Assembly: GCF_016598595.1 (NCBI RefSeq)
Contig: NZ_CP066786.1
Coordinates: 4,209,501-4,273,500 of the forward strand
DNA: 64,000 bases
From: Martelella lutilitoris
GTDB taxonomy: Bacteria > Pseudomonadota > Alphaproteobacteria > Rhizobiales > Rhizobiaceae
Direction of reading: 5' to 3'
The notes under the pieces are model-generated. The model searched no databases. It saw only the letters and a list, made by a program, of their open reading frames with translations, and was not told the origin of the DNA. A program made the translations under genes and the position numbers. Shown here in pieces: positions 1-9,257 of this stretch (within the stretch, counting starts at the first letter, position 1; each line of letters starts with the position of its first letter).

Positions 1-1
1 C

Positions 2-529
2 TTCTCGTTCGAGGAAATGGGCGTCACGCCGGATATCATCACCATGGCGAAATCGGTTTCCGGCTTCGGCCTGCCGATGGCCCTGGTTCTGGTCCGCCCC
101 GAACACGATGTCTTCGGCCCGGCCGAGCATAACGGTACGTTCCGCGGCAACACCCACGCCTTCGTCACCGCCCGCGTCGCAATCGAGAAATTCTGGGCCG
201 GTGACGCATTCCAGACGGAGCTTGCGGACAAGAGCACGTTCCTGACCGGCGCTCTGTCGCGAATTGCCGCCGAAATCCCGGGCGCGACGCTGAAAGGCCG
301 CGGTCTGATGCAGGGCGTCGATGTCGGCACCGGCGCGCTGGCGGAAGAGATTTGTGCCCGCGCCTTCGACAATGGCCTGATCATCGAGACCTCCGGCAAT
401 GAGGACCAGGTGGTCAAGGTCCTGGCGCCGCTCACCACCTCGGAAGAAACCTTCGCCGAAGGCTTCGACATTCTTCTTGAAGCCGTGCGCGAGACGATCG
501 CGTCCAAAACCCAGATTGCAGCGGAGTAA
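2..529 (+). CDS. ectB: Diaminobutyrate--2-oxoglutarate transaminase, C-terminal part
   Basis: This is the 3' part of a class-III PLP aminotransferase whose start lies left of the window. EctB makes L-2,4-diaminobutyrate from aspartate semialdehyde and glutamate, the first committed step to the osmolyte ectoine. Visible features are the PLP-lysine context ITMAKSVSG (Lys codon at 50-52), the GNTHAF segment and a C-terminal small domain typical of the 4-aminobutyrate aminotransferase fold. Identity rests mainly on the next genes, ectC (6 bp downstream) and an ectoine-type aspartokinase. ectA would be expected upstream, outside the window. A generic class-III aminotransferase is the only real alternative. 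Confidence 0.93.
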   Translation, partial: FSFEEMGVTPDIITMAKSVSGFGLPMALVLVRPEHDVFGPAEHNGTFRGNTHAFVTARVAIEKFWAGDAFQTELADKSTFLTGALSRIAAEIPGATLKGRGLMQGVDVGTGALAEEICARAFDNGLIIETSGNEDQVVKVLAPLTTSEETFAEGFDILLEAVRETIASKTQIAAE

Positions 530-535
530 TTCAAA

Positions 536-934
536 ATGATTGTACGTGACCTGAACGACATCATGGAGAACGACAAGGACCGCGTGGTTGCCGACGCCAA
601 ATGGCGTTCGATCCGCATGTTGCTCGCCGGCGATGGCATGGGTTTCTCCTTCCACATCACCATTCTGGAAGCCGGCTCCGAGCACACGTTCGAATACAAG
701 CACCATTTCGAAAGCGTCTACTGCATCAGCGGCAAGGGCTCGATCACCGATATCGCCACCGGCGAAACGCATCAGATCAAGCCCGGCGTGATGTATGCGC
801 TGAACGAGCACGATCGCCACATCCTGCGCTCCGAGGAGGAGTTGGTGATGGCCTGCTGCTTCAATCCCCCGGTCACCGGCACGGAAGTGCACCGGGAAGA
901 CGGATCCTATGCCCCGGCGGAGGAAAATGCCTGA
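536..934 (+). CDS. ectC: L-ectoine synthase
   Basis: The 132-residue protein has the usual EctC length (about 130). It is a small cupin-fold enzyme that cyclises N-gamma-acetyl-diaminobutyrate to ectoine by loss of water. It starts MIVRDLNDI, a typical EctC N-terminus, and has the barrel segments [17 protein letters not shown] and [13 protein letters not shown]. The metal and substrate residues of EctC cluster in these segments. It lies between ectB and the aspartokinase with almost no spacing and overlaps the aspartokinase start by 8 bp, so the three are one transcript. Confidence 0.96.
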   Translation: MIVRDLNDIMENDKDRVVADAKWRSIRMLLAGDGMGFSFHITILEAGSEHTFEYKHHFESVYCISGKGSITDIATGETHQIKPGVMYALNEHDRHILRSEEELVMACCFNPPVTGTEVHREDGSYAPAEENA

Positions 935-2363
935 AACCATGGCCCATACAGTCGAAAAGATTGGCGGGACATCCATGTCCCGCATCAATGAACTGCGCGA
1001 CACGCTGATCATCGGCGACCGCAAGAAGGACGAGCTTTACGGCCGAATCTTCGTTGTCTCCGCCTTTGGCGGCATCACCAACCTGCTCCTGGAGCACAAG
1101 AAGACCGGTGAAAACGGCGTCTACGCCGCTTTCGTCAACAACCAGAGCCATCATGGCTGGCATGACGCGCTCGATCGCGTCGCCGACGCCATGAAGGAAG
1201 CGCATTTCAAGGTGCTCGACAATCCGGCCGATATCGAGCGCGCCGATGCCTTCGTGCAGGAGCGCATTCTGGGCGCCCGCAACTGCCTGATCGATCTGCA
1301 GCGCCTTTGCTCCTACGGCCACTTCCGCCTGTCGGAGCATATGAGCCAGATCCGCGAACTGCTGTCGGGCCTCGGCGAGGCGCATTCGGCCTTCGCCACG
1401 ACGCTGCTGTTGAAGCGCGCCGGCGTGAATGCCCGTTTCGTCGACCTTTCCGGCTGGCATGACGAGGGTGATCTGTCACTTGATGACCGCATCCGCCAGG
1501 GAATCGACGGTATCGACCTCAAAAGCGAGATGCCGATCGTCACCGGCTATGCGCAGTGCATCGAAGGGCTGATGAGCGAGTTCGACCGCGGCTATTCCGA
1601 AGTGACCTTTTCGCGCCTTGCCGCCCTTTCCGGCGCCAGCGAGGCGATCATTCACAAGGAATTCCACCTGTCCTCCGCCGATCCGGCGCTTGTGGGCGCC
1701 GATGCCGTGCGCAAGCTCGGCCGCACCAATTACGATGTGGCCGACCAGCTTTCCAATCTCGGCATGGAGGCGATCCATCCGAAGGCGGCGAAGACGCTGC
1801 GCCGGGCTGCCGTGCCGCTGCGCGTCACCAACGCCTTCGAGCCGAAGGATCCGGGCACGCTGATCGACGACCAGCCGGCCGACAAGCCCGGCGTCGAGAT
1901 CGTCACGGGCCTGGAGCTTTACGCGCTGGAACTGTTCGAGCAGGACATGGTCGGCGTGAAGGGCTATGATGCGGCGATCCTCGAGGTGCTGACTCGTCAC
2001 AAGGTCCGGATCGTGTCAAAGGTCTCCAACGCCAACACGATCACCCATTATGTCGACAGTTCCCTCAAGGTGCTGCGCCGCGTTGAGAAGGATCTTGCCG
2101 AGCGCTGCCCATCGGCCGAGGTATCCTCTCGCGCGATCGCCATGGCCTCGGTCGTCGGCCGGGATCTGAACGGCCTTTCGGTGCTGACGCGCGGCCTTCA
2201 GGCGATTGCCGCCGCCGGCCACGAAGCGATCGGCGCGAGCCAGGGTCCGCGCAATGTCGACGTCCAGTTCATCGTTGACCGCGACGCGCTCGATCCGGTC
2301 ATCATCGCGCTGCACCGCGCGCTGGCCGAGCCGGAACGGCCCGCCCTTTCAAAGGCGGCGTGA
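927..2363 (+). CDS. ask_ect: Aspartate kinase, ectoine-cluster type
   Basis: The 478-residue aspartokinase phosphorylates aspartate to supply aspartate semialdehyde for ectoine. It opens with the nucleotide-binding signature VEKIGGTSM near residues 10-17. The amino-acid-kinase domain fills the first two thirds, and two ACT-like units follow ([34 protein letters not shown]). The chosen ATG overlaps the end of ectC and follows GGAGG by 3 nt; ATG 939 is a possible alternative with longer spacing. A kinase dedicated to the ectoine operon is thought to escape normal lysine/threonine feedback. A strong terminator follows at 2401. Confidence 0.93.
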   Translation: MPETMAHTVEKIGGTSMSRINELRDTLIIGDRKKDELYGRIFVVSAFGGITNLLLEHKKTGENGVYAAFVNNQSHHGWHDALDRVADAMKEAHFKVLDNPADIERADAFVQERILGARNCLIDLQRLCSYGHFRLSEHMSQIRELLSGLGEAHSAFATTLLLKRAGVNARFVDLSGWHDEGDLSLDDRIRQGIDGIDLKSEMPIVTGYAQCIEGLMSEFDRGYSEVTFSRLAALSGASEAIIHKEFHLSSADPALVGADAVRKLGRTNYDVADQLSNLGMEAIHPKAAKTLRRAAVPLRVTNAFEPKDPGTLIDDQPADKPGVEIVTGLELYALELFEQDMVGVKGYDAAILEVLTRHKVRIVSKVSNANTITHYVDSSLKVLRRVEKDLAERCPSAEVSSRAIAMASVVGRDLNGLSVLTRGLQAIAAAGHEAIGASQGPRNVDVQFIVDRDALDPVIIALHRALAEPERPALSKAA

Positions 2364-2400
2364 GCCCCGGCAGGCAAGTCAACATGACGGAGAGGGGTGA

Positions 2401-2431
2401 AGGCCGGTCAGCACATGACCGGCCTTTTTTT
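2401..2431 (+). terminator. Rho-independent terminator of the ectoine operon
   Basis: A perfect 10-bp stem (AGGCCGGTCA / TGACCGGCCT) with a 5-nt loop is followed by a run of seven T. It lies 37 bp past the aspartokinase stop and just before the end of the convergent minus-strand gene, so it closes the ectoine operon. Confidence 0.95.
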
Positions 2432-2432
2432 C

Positions 2433-3524
2433 TCAGCGCGCCGCGCAGATGGTGGCGCGGCTGTTCGACCAGCACCCGCCCTTGCCCAGCTGAAAATCGT
2501 CGCCCAGCCAGCCCTGGGCATGGGTCGCGCCCGGCTCGCCGTTCCAGTGGCCCGAGGCAAAACCGTTTCCGTCGGGACTGAGCTCGGCAAAATAGTCCGG
2601 CATGTCATTCACGCGGTTGGTGTTGATCCAGAGCCTTCCGGACCCGTCATTTTCCATCCAGATCGGGCAGTCGCCGCGCCGGTCGATATAGGTCATGCCA
2701 TCGACGATCAGCCTGCAGCTTCCCTGAATGACGGTGGGCTCCCTTGTCGGCGGGGAGGCGGGCTGAGGCGCCGGCTGCGCCGCCGCCGTCTGGCGGGCGG
2801 CGGCTTGGCGACCGCTGGCGCAATCGAGCATCATGTCGAGCGCGGCGGCGGAACCCGAAAGCGAATATTCCGGCCCGTCCGGCTCGAAATTGAGGTTCAG
2901 CCGGCTGCCGCGCTTGACCGCCGCGATGAAATCCTGGCCGACCGTGGCCGTGACGGCATCGGAAACCTGTTCGAAATGCGTGCGGAAGCCACGCCCGTCG
3001 ACAAGGACATTATGCATGCCTTCCGCACGGCTGAAGTCGGAAACCAGACGATACTGCCCGTCGGAGAACTCGAACCGGATCATCCGGCCGAAATACTCCT
3101 GTTTCGAATTGTCGATCAGTTCGGCGTAGCAGACGCCGGGGATCAGGCGTTCGACCATCCATGTCTGGCCGCCGGCCGCCACCCTCGCTGCAAACGCGTC
3201 CGGGTTGTTCTGTGCCGGGCGCGGGTTTGACGGCGCGCTGCACTGCTCGGCAAGATCGGCGATATGCCGTCCGGCGCCGGTCACCGTGTCCTTCGTGTTG
3301 CGCATGCACCACGAAAAATGCATGTCCTTTTTGTCGTGCAGGCCTCGCCCGAAATCGAGACAGTCCGGATTCTTGATGATCGCCTCATGGGCGATCGCCG
3401 CCGAAAAGGCGGAGTACCAGTCACAGAAATTCTCATCCGTCGGTTCATCCGCCATCGCCGGGGATATCCCCACGGCGGAAAGAACCAGCAATGCGCACCC
3501 CAGAGATCGACCTACTGCTTTCAT
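2433..3524 (-). CDS. Secreted protein of unknown function
   Basis: The 363-residue protein has a signal peptide at residues 1 to about 25 (MKAVGRSLGCALL ... AMA), so it is probably periplasmic. An N-terminal region with spaced cysteines (NFCDWY, NPDCLD, FSWCMRN, LAEQCSAP) suggests disulfides. A beta-rich middle and an Ala/Pro-rich linker (TAAAQPAPQPASPPT) follow. The C-terminal domain has more cysteines and a repeated tryptophan pattern (CPIWMENDG, GHWNGEPG, QGWLGDDF). I do not recognise the family. The start at 3524 is chosen because it begins the signal peptide; the frame stays open further upstream. It is monocistronic and convergent with the ectoine operon. Confidence 0.75.
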   Translation of the reverse strand: MKAVGRSLGCALLVLSAVGISPAMADEPTDENFCDWYSAFSAAIAHEAIIKNPDCLDFGRGLHDKKDMHFSWCMRNTKDTVTGAGRHIADLAEQCSAPSNPRPAQNNPDAFAARVAAGGQTWMVERLIPGVCYAELIDNSKQEYFGRMIRFEFSDGQYRLVSDFSRAEGMHNVLVDGRGFRTHFEQVSDAVTATVGQDFIAAVKRGSRLNLNFEPDGPEYSLSGSAAALDMMLDCASGRQAAARQTAAAQPAPQPASPPTREPTVIQGSCRLIVDGMTYIDRRGDCPIWMENDGSGRLWINTNRVNDMPDYFAELSPDGNGFASGHWNGEPGATHAQGWLGDDFQLGKGGCWSNSRATICAAR

Positions 3525-3650
3525 TGTTGTCGGGCCCCCTGCCCCTTTTTGAACAGCAACGGAAGCAGCTTGCCAGAAAGCCACCCTTCCTGACAGCGCA
3601 AACACGGAACTGATATTTGAAAGTTTCAGGCTTTGGTCTGCCGCGCGGGA

Positions 3651-4622
3651 TCAGGGATCGGCGGCCTTGGCCCCGCCGGTTTCGGCGAGCGGCCCGACGG
3701 GAACCGAAATCTCGGCGATCAACCCAAAATGATTGGAGCCGAGACTTTCCTCCATGCGAGCGAGTGTGTCGATGTGCGCAGGCGGCCTGACAAGGATATG
3801 GTCGATCGGGAGACCGATCGAGGGCGCACTGACCGGCCAGGTTCGGGGTTCATGCGCATGGGAGCGCAGGCCGGTCGACTTGGCGAATGCCTGGATATCA
3901 GGAGAAAGCAGCGATGAATTGAAATCGCCTCCGAGAATGACCGGTCCCTCGACCGTCCTGAGAAGACGCCTCGCCAGCGCCAGTTCCTCTTGCTGGAGAT
4001 CATCGAAGTAAGGCTTGGTCAGATGCATCGCCACGAGCGTGACCTGCCTGCCTTCGACATCTATCCTTGAACGGATGAAGCGATTGGACGCGAGCTTGCC
4101 AAGCGACATTGTGCTCACGTCCTGCAGCGGAAACTTCGAAAGGACAAGCAGGTCGTCGCCGAACCCCGCGCGGGCGCAGCCCGCGCAATAGGGATATGTT
4201 TCAGAGAGCGTGTCGAGGTGGCGCCAGATCGGGTTTGATTCCAGCGCATAGACGATATCGGCATCCTGGGCTTCAAGCCAGTCGGCGATTGCAGCCCCGT
4301 TTCTGTTGCTGTGAAGCATGTTGAATTCGATGAGCTTCAGCGTGACATGGGGCTGATCGGCGTCACGCCCGGGCTGCACGAGGCCGTAATGCAGCCAGCC
4401 GACCCAGGTCGCCATCCAAAGAGCGGCCAGCAGGGGCATCGCCGACCATGGCGAGCGGACGAGCGCAAGAAAGGCAAGGGAGAAGACCACTGCCGCGATG
4501 ACGATATGCAAGCGCATGCCGCCGAAGAAGACGAATGGCCATGCATGCGACAATAACGGCAGTACGCCAAGCATGAGTGCAAGAACGGCGCAGATGCCGA
4601 ACAGGGACCTGAGGAAGCACAA
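3651..4622 (-). CDS. Endonuclease/exonuclease/phosphatase-family protein with N-terminal membrane anchor
   Basis: The 323-residue protein has three hydrophobic helices in about the first 85 residues, then an EEP domain. Metal and catalytic motifs of the DNase I / exonuclease III fold are visible: LIEFNMLHSNRN, ALESNP (catalytic Glu), MHLTKPY, GGDFNSS and a late IDHILVRP with SNHFGL. Such membrane-anchored EEP proteins are common in rhizobia and may act on phosphodiesters or lipids outside the cytoplasm, but the substrate is unknown. It stands alone on the minus strand, 126 bp before the start of the secreted protein. Confidence 0.8.
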   Translation of the reverse strand: MCFLRSLFGICAVLALMLGVLPLLSHAWPFVFFGGMRLHIVIAAVVFSLAFLALVRSPWSAMPLLAALWMATWVGWLHYGLVQPGRDADQPHVTLKLIEFNMLHSNRNGAAIADWLEAQDADIVYALESNPIWRHLDTLSETYPYCAGCARAGFGDDLLVLSKFPLQDVSTMSLGKLASNRFIRSRIDVEGRQVTLVAMHLTKPYFDDLQQEELALARRLLRTVEGPVILGGDFNSSLLSPDIQAFAKSTGLRSHAHEPRTWPVSAPSIGLPIDHILVRPPAHIDTLARMEESLGSNHFGLIAEISVPVGPLAETGGAKAADP

Positions 4623-4792
4623 ACTGAAATCCTGAAAAAAAGCGCATTAAATATCCGTTGACACTAGCATTCCGTCGGCGTGGCGGCAACGAGAAGGACG
4701 ATGGCTCTTTTTGCCCGGCCTCCATGCTCCCTTCTCGCCGGCCCGCAGTCTCGCGAACGCGCGCCCGGGATGCATAGACGCACTTGTTTGCC

Positions 4793-5689
4793 TTACCCCA
4801 CTGGGTGATCAGGCGTTGCACTCAAGAGATTGGAAAGATAGGCGCCGTAATCCGTCTTTTTGAAGCGTTGCGCATGCTTTTCCAGCATTTCGTCATCGAT
4901 CCAGCCCTGGCGATAGGCGATCTCCTCCGGACAGCCGGACTGCATGCCCTGCCGAACCGAAAGCGTGCGGACAAAATTGCCGGCGTCGAGCAGGCTCGAA
5001 TGGGTACCCGTATCGAGCCAGGCATAGCCGCGGCCCATGCGCTCGACGCTCAGCGTTCCGTCGTGAAGATAGCTTTCCAGAAGCGTGACGATCTCGAGTT
5101 CGCCGCGGGGCGAAGGCTTTACCGAACGCGCGCGCGCGGGGGCTTCGCCATCAAGGAAATAGAGCCCGGTCACCGCATAGTTCGACGGCGGCACCTCCGG
5201 CTTCTCGATGATTTCTCTGACGCTGCCGGTCTTGTCGAACGCGACGACGCCGTAGCGCTCGGGATCGGCGACGTAGTAGCCGAAGACCGTTCCGCCCTTC
5301 ACCTTGGCATCGGCGCTTTTCAGGATATCCGGAAGTCCATGACCGAAATAGATGTTGTCGCCGAGCACCATGGCAGACGGCGCGCCGGCAAGGAAATCCT
5401 CGGCCAGTATATAGGCCTGGGCAAGCCCGTCGGGCGAGGGTTGAGCGATGTAGGTCAAAGAAAGTCCCCACTGACTGCCGTCGCCCAGCAGCCGGCGGAA
5501 CTGCTCCTGGTCGTCCGGCGTGGTGATGACCGCGATCTCGCGAATGCCGCTCAGCATCAGAACGGAGAGCGGATAGTAGATCATCGGCTTGTCGTAGACC
5601 GGCATGAGCTGCTTGGAAATCGCCAGCGTCAGCGGATAAAGCCGCGTGCCGGAGCCGCCGGCGAGAATAATGCCTTTGCGTTGGTTCAT
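4793..5689 (-). CDS. rfbA: Glucose-1-phosphate thymidylyltransferase
   Basis: The 298-residue enzyme makes dTDP-glucose from glucose-1-phosphate and dTTP, the first step to dTDP-L-rhamnose. The nucleotide-binding signature GIILAGGSGTRLYPLT is at residues 6-21. SKQLMPVYDKPMIYYPLS, VLGDNIYFGHG and the EIIEKPE segment are all typical of RfbA/RmlA. It is the last gene of the rfbCBDA operon and its start overlaps the rfbD stop by 4 bp (ATGA), which implies translational coupling. Length is normal for the family (about 290). Confidence 0.97.
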   Translation of the reverse strand: MNQRKGIILAGGSGTRLYPLTLAISKQLMPVYDKPMIYYPLSVLMLSGIREIAVITTPDDQEQFRRLLGDGSQWGLSLTYIAQPSPDGLAQAYILAEDFLAGAPSAMVLGDNIYFGHGLPDILKSADAKVKGGTVFGYYVADPERYGVVAFDKTGSVREIIEKPEVPPSNYAVTGLYFLDGEAPARARSVKPSPRGELEIVTLLESYLHDGTLSVERMGRGYAWLDTGTHSSLLDAGNFVRTLSVRQGMQSGCPEEIAYRQGWIDDEMLEKHAQRFKKTDYGAYLSNLLSATPDHPVG

Positions 5690-6534
5690 CGCTTTGCTCC
5701 GAGCGTTTCCAGAACGGCGTTCATGTCCTCGTTCCAGTCCGGCCGCCGCAGGCCGAAGGCCGACAGGGCCGCGCAGTCGAGACGGGAATTCAGCGGGCGG
5801 GCTGCAGGCGTCGGATAATCGGAGGTCGGTATGTCATTGACGACAACGGCCTTGCCGGCGGCCGCGAAGATCGCGCGCGCGAATTCGGCCCAGCTGACAT
5901 CCGGCGCGCCGGAGAAATGGTAGATGCCGGATTTTCCGGGCTCGGTGATCAATTGCTCGGCGATCGTCTTGCAGGCTGCGGCAATGGCCCTTGCCGACGT
6001 CGGCCCGCCGATCTGGTCCCTGACCACATTGAGCGCGTCGCGGGTCTCGGAAAGACGCAGCATGGTTTTCACGAAATTGCTGCCGTGGGCGGAAAACACC
6101 CAGCTTGTGCGCAGGACCGCATGGGAAGGTCCGGCTTCGGCGATGGCGCGTTCGCCGGCAAGCTTTGTCCGGCCATAGGCGCTAAGCGGCGCCGGTTGCC
6201 GGTCGGTCGCAAACGGCGTCTCCCCCGTTCCGTCAAAGACGTAATCGGTGGAGATATGGACCAGCGGAATGCCCAGTTCCGCGCAGGCGCGCGCCATCGC
6301 GCCGGGCGCTTCCCCGTTGATGCGGAGCGCGATGTCCTCTTCGCTTTCCGCCTTGTCGACGGCCGTATAGGCGGCGGCATTGATGACAGCCTCCGGCGCA
6401 AGGCGCCTGATCGCCTCACCGCAAGCGGCCGGGTCGGAAAGATCCGCCTCTTCGCGCGAGAGGAAACGGGCGTCGGGCAGAATGCCGCGCAGTTCGCGCG
6501 CGACCTGGCCGGTGCTGCCGAAAACGAGGATCAT
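5686..6534 (-). CDS. rfbD: dTDP-4-dehydrorhamnose reductase
   Basis: This 282-residue extended SDR enzyme reduces dTDP-4-dehydro-L-rhamnose to dTDP-L-rhamnose. It begins [14 protein letters not shown], the NAD(P)H-binding motif. It contains STDYVFDG and the catalytic YGRTK (Tyr-x-x-x-Lys). The start at 6534 is chosen because it opens the Rossmann strand and overlaps the rfbB stop by 4 bp; the longer open frame upstream has no family similarity. Confidence 0.96.
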   Translation of the reverse strand: MILVFGSTGQVARELRGILPDARFLSREEADLSDPAACGEAIRRLAPEAVINAAAYTAVDKAESEEDIALRINGEAPGAMARACAELGIPLVHISTDYVFDGTGETPFATDRQPAPLSAYGRTKLAGERAIAEAGPSHAVLRTSWVFSAHGSNFVKTMLRLSETRDALNVVRDQIGGPTSARAIAAACKTIAEQLITEPGKSGIYHFSGAPDVSWAEFARAIFAAAGKAVVVNDIPTSDYPTPAARPLNSRLDCAALSAFGLRRPDWNEDMNAVLETLGAKR

Positions 6535-7574
6535 GCCTTCACTCCCAGTCTGGCGCCGACGCCCTTTCGGCCTTGGAGGGCTCGCCACCAGTCTTCATTG
6601 TCGAGATACCACTGCACCGTCTTCTCAAGCCCCTCCTCGACCGTCACGGAAGGCCGCCAGCCAAGCTCGTCCCGTGCGCGGCTCGGATCGATGGCATAGC
6701 GCAAGTCATGGCCGGGCCGATCGGTCACGAAGGTGATCTGGTCCGCATAGGATCCGTGCGCAAGCGGACGCTTCCCGTCCAGAAGCGCGCAGATGGTCCT
6801 GACCAGATCGAGATTGGTGCGCTCGTTCTCGCCGCCGATGTTATAGCTGCGTCCGGGCTTTCCCTTTTCGATGACCGTCAGAAGCGCTTCGGCGTGGTCT
6901 TCGACAAACAGCCAGTCGCGGATGTTCTCGCCCTTGCCGTAGACCGGGATTGGCTTGCCGGCAAGCGCGTTGATGATCACGACCGGGATCAGCTTTTCGG
7001 GAAAATGATAAGGCCCGTAATTGTTGGAACAGTTGGTGACAAGAACCGGCAGGCCGTAGGTCTCGTGCCAGGCGCGCACGAGGTGATCGGAGGCGGCCTT
7101 GGAGGCGGAGTACGGCGAACGCGGGTCGTAGGGCGTCGTCTCGGTGAACATGCCGGTCGAGCCGAGCGAACCGAAAACCTCGTCGGTGGAGATGTGATGA
7201 AAGCGGAATCCCTCCGGCTTTCCCTTCCCGGCCCAGTAGCTGCGTGCGGCCTCCAGCATGTTGTACGTGCCGTTGATATTGGTCTCGATGAAATCGCCCG
7301 GCCCGTCGATCGAGCGGTCGACATGGCTTTCGGCGGCAAGGTGCATCACCGCATCCGGCTCATGCATTTCGAAAACCCTGTCGAGCGCCGCGCGGTCGCG
7401 GATATCGGCGTGCTCGAACGCATAGAGCGGGCTGTCGGCAACGCTTGCGACATTCTCAAGGCAGGCCGCATAGGTCAGCGCATCGAGATTGACGACATGC
7501 ATGCCGCGTGAGACGGCAAGGCGCACGACCGCGGATCCGATAAAGCCGGCCCCGCCGGTAACGAGCAATTTCAT
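6531..7574 (-). CDS. rfbB: dTDP-glucose 4,6-dehydratase
   Basis: The 347-residue extended SDR enzyme converts dTDP-glucose to dTDP-4-keto-6-deoxyglucose. [12 protein letters not shown] at residues 7-18 binds [25 protein letters not shown] and the catalytic YSASK are the standard RmlB motifs. It is the second gene of the rhamnose operon, 9 bp downstream of rfbC. The rhamnose made here would feed O-antigen or exopolysaccharide; no glycosyltransferase lies in the window. Confidence 0.97.
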   Translation of the reverse strand: MKLLVTGGAGFIGSAVVRLAVSRGMHVVNLDALTYAACLENVASVADSPLYAFEHADIRDRAALDRVFEMHEPDAVMHLAAESHVDRSIDGPGDFIETNINGTYNMLEAARSYWAGKGKPEGFRFHHISTDEVFGSLGSTGMFTETTPYDPRSPYSASKAASDHLVRAWHETYGLPVLVTNCSNNYGPYHFPEKLIPVVIINALAGKPIPVYGKGENIRDWLFVEDHAEALLTVIEKGKPGRSYNIGGENERTNLDLVRTICALLDGKRPLAHGSYADQITFVTDRPGHDLRYAIDPSRARDELGWRPSVTVEEGLEKTVQWYLDNEDWWRALQGRKGVGARLGVKA

Positions 7575-7583
7575 GGCGCGACC

Positions 7584-8141
7584 TCAATAGGTGAAGGGGC
7601 TCTGGAAGTCCCGGAAGGACCGGGCGTCCCGGTCCTTTTCCGAAACGGTAAACTGGACGCCGGAAAGCGGCCATTCAATGCCAATATCCGGATCGTCGAA
7701 GCGAACGGATCCGTCGCAGTCCGGCGCGTAAAAGTCGGAGCACTTGTAGATGATCTCGCTGTCGGGCTCGAGCGTCATGAAACCGTGCAGGAAACCGGCG
7801 GGGATCATCAATTGCCTGCCGTTTTCGAAGGAAAGTTCGAGGCCATACCACTGGCCGAAGGTCGGCGAGCCTTCGCGGACATCGACGGCGACGTCAAAGA
7901 TGCGCCCGCGTCCGCAACGAACCAGCTTGGCCTGCGCATGCGGCGGCGACTGATAGTGAAGTCCCCGCACCGTGCCGACCGTCCGCGAGAGGGAATGATT
8001 GTCCTGCACGAAATCGATATCGACGCCGAGACCGGACATCACCTTCCTGTTCCAGCTCTCGGAGAAAAAACCGCGCTCGTCTCCGAAGCGCCTGGGCGTC
8101 AGTATGACGAGATCAGGAATATGCGTCTTCTCAATTTCCAT
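7584..8141 (-). CDS. rfbC: dTDP-4-dehydrorhamnose 3,5-epimerase
   Basis: The 185-residue cupin-fold epimerase makes dTDP-4-dehydro-L-rhamnose. FGDERGFFSESWN, VQDNHSLS, the catalytic-His segment VRGLHYQSPPHAQAKLVR and FLHGFMTLEPDSEIIYKCSDFY are hallmarks of RmlC. The start at 8141 (MEIEKTHIPD) gives the usual family length; the frame remains open for 19 codons upstream without similarity. It is the first gene of rfbCBDA, so the operon promoter should lie just above 8141. Confidence 0.95.
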   Translation of the reverse strand: MEIEKTHIPDLVILTPRRFGDERGFFSESWNRKVMSGLGVDIDFVQDNHSLSRTVGTVRGLHYQSPPHAQAKLVRCGRGRIFDVAVDVREGSPTFGQWYGLELSFENGRQLMIPAGFLHGFMTLEPDSEIIYKCSDFYAPDCDGSVRFDDPDIGIEWPLSGVQFTVSEKDRDARSFRDFQSPFTY

Positions 8142-8620
8142 TTCAAAATACACTCTAATCCGTTCGAATCTGCGCCTGACGATCAGGCTGCCCGACAAGG
8201 CGGGACCGTCGATCTCAACGGTATTACGGCAAAACGCCGCAATGTCAAAAACGCATTCAGCCGGGATCCGCGCCCATCGTCGAGACGGCCTACCAGCTTT
8301 GCGATCCCATGTTGAGCAGAAAACGGTTGTGACGGATCGAGGTCTTTATGCAGAGAGGCGCAACCAACCCTGCCTTGCAGCCCGAGTGCAGCGGGTGGGA
8401 GATGGTCCTGGTTGCGATTTGAGGGTCGGCATCAGTGTATCGTGGCGGACGCTGCCTCCCCTGCGCTGACGATAGGCATCAGGCCCGAAGGAGTTTCAAT
8501 CCTCTTGCCAGATACCGGGAACAAACGGCAGCGCAAAGCCGGAAGGGCAGAACAGCCGCGACGGCCAGCGCTGCCGGCGTTTGTCCCGCGCTCGATCGAT
8601 AGCGCGGGGCCGGGCCTTTC
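8142..8620. other. Intergenic region between rfbC and the ferritin-like gene
   Basis: This 479-bp gap separates the start of rfbC from the end of the next minus-strand gene. I see no convincing coding frame on either strand. It should hold the rfb promoter near its left end. At 8586-8609 there is a perfect 8-bp hairpin (CCCGCGCT / AGCGCGGG) without a T-run on the side of the ferritin-like gene. Confidence 0.5.
8586..8609 (-). terminator. Possible transcript-end hairpin of the ferritin-like gene
   Basis: A perfect 8-bp stem with an 8-nt loop starts 12 bp past the stop of the ferritin-like gene. No T-run follows on the minus strand, so it may only stabilise the 3' end. Confidence 0.35.
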
Positions 8621-9112
8621 TCAGCCCTCGTCTTCCTCGTCGTCGGCGAAGGAAACCAGCTTGGAGCTGTAGGTCTTCTCGCCAAGACGGTCGATCAGGT
8701 CGAGCTGCAGCTCGAGCCAGTCCTTGTGGCCTTCCTCGTCAAGCACGATCTTCTCGAACAGCATGCGCGTGCCGATATCGCCGAGCTCGGCGGCATGCAG
8801 CGCCGCCTCGGTATAGACGGCGATCGCCTCTTCCTCGTCGGCCTTGTCGGCCTTGAACATCTCGGGCAGGCTTTCGGCCTTCTGCGGGGGCTTGTCGAAG
8901 GCGATCTTCGGCGATGCCTTGAGGAAGAACAGCCGCTCGATGAACTGGTCTGAATGGCCGAGCTCCTCCGACATCTCCTCGCGCATCTTTGCCGCCATCT
9001 TCGTCAGGCCCCAGTCCTCGAGCGTATGAGCATGCAGCTGATACTGATGGGCAGCGCTCATCTCCATGTTTACCGCGCGCTGGAGATATTCGATCAATTT
9101 GGTGTTTTTCAT
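8621..9112 (-). CDS. Bacterioferritin-like ferroxidase without the haem-ligand methionine
   Basis: The 163-residue four-helix ferritin-family protein probably oxidises and stores iron. The diiron ligands are all present by alignment to E. coli Bfr: Glu17, Glu50, His53, a Glu in the DEEEAIAVY helix, Glu126 and His129 (LDEEGHKDWLE). The position matching the Bfr haem-ligand Met52 is Leu51 (SEELGHSD), so bis-Met haem binding looks lost. An acidic tail (ADDEEDEG) extends past the usual end. The start at 9112 follows AGGA by 8 nt. Such non-haem Bfr relatives occur in rhizobia. It sits alone beside the SQR-like gene. Confidence 0.85.
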   Translation of the reverse strand: MKNTKLIEYLQRAVNMEMSAAHQYQLHAHTLEDWGLTKMAAKMREEMSEELGHSDQFIERLFFLKASPKIAFDKPPQKAESLPEMFKADKADEEEAIAVYTEAALHAAELGDIGTRMLFEKIVLDEEGHKDWLELQLDLIDRLGEKTYSSKLVSFADDEEDEG

Positions 9113-9257
9113 CGCTGTCATCCTTTCCCGGTTGGCGGTCCACGGTGGTCGCCGCCCGCCAAAGGGCGCATTGCGGCAAGACCCCGTTGAACCGATCGTA
9201 AGACACATATGGCCTTGCCGTTCGCGCCGACAAGGGCTTTCGGTCGGCGCGACGACC

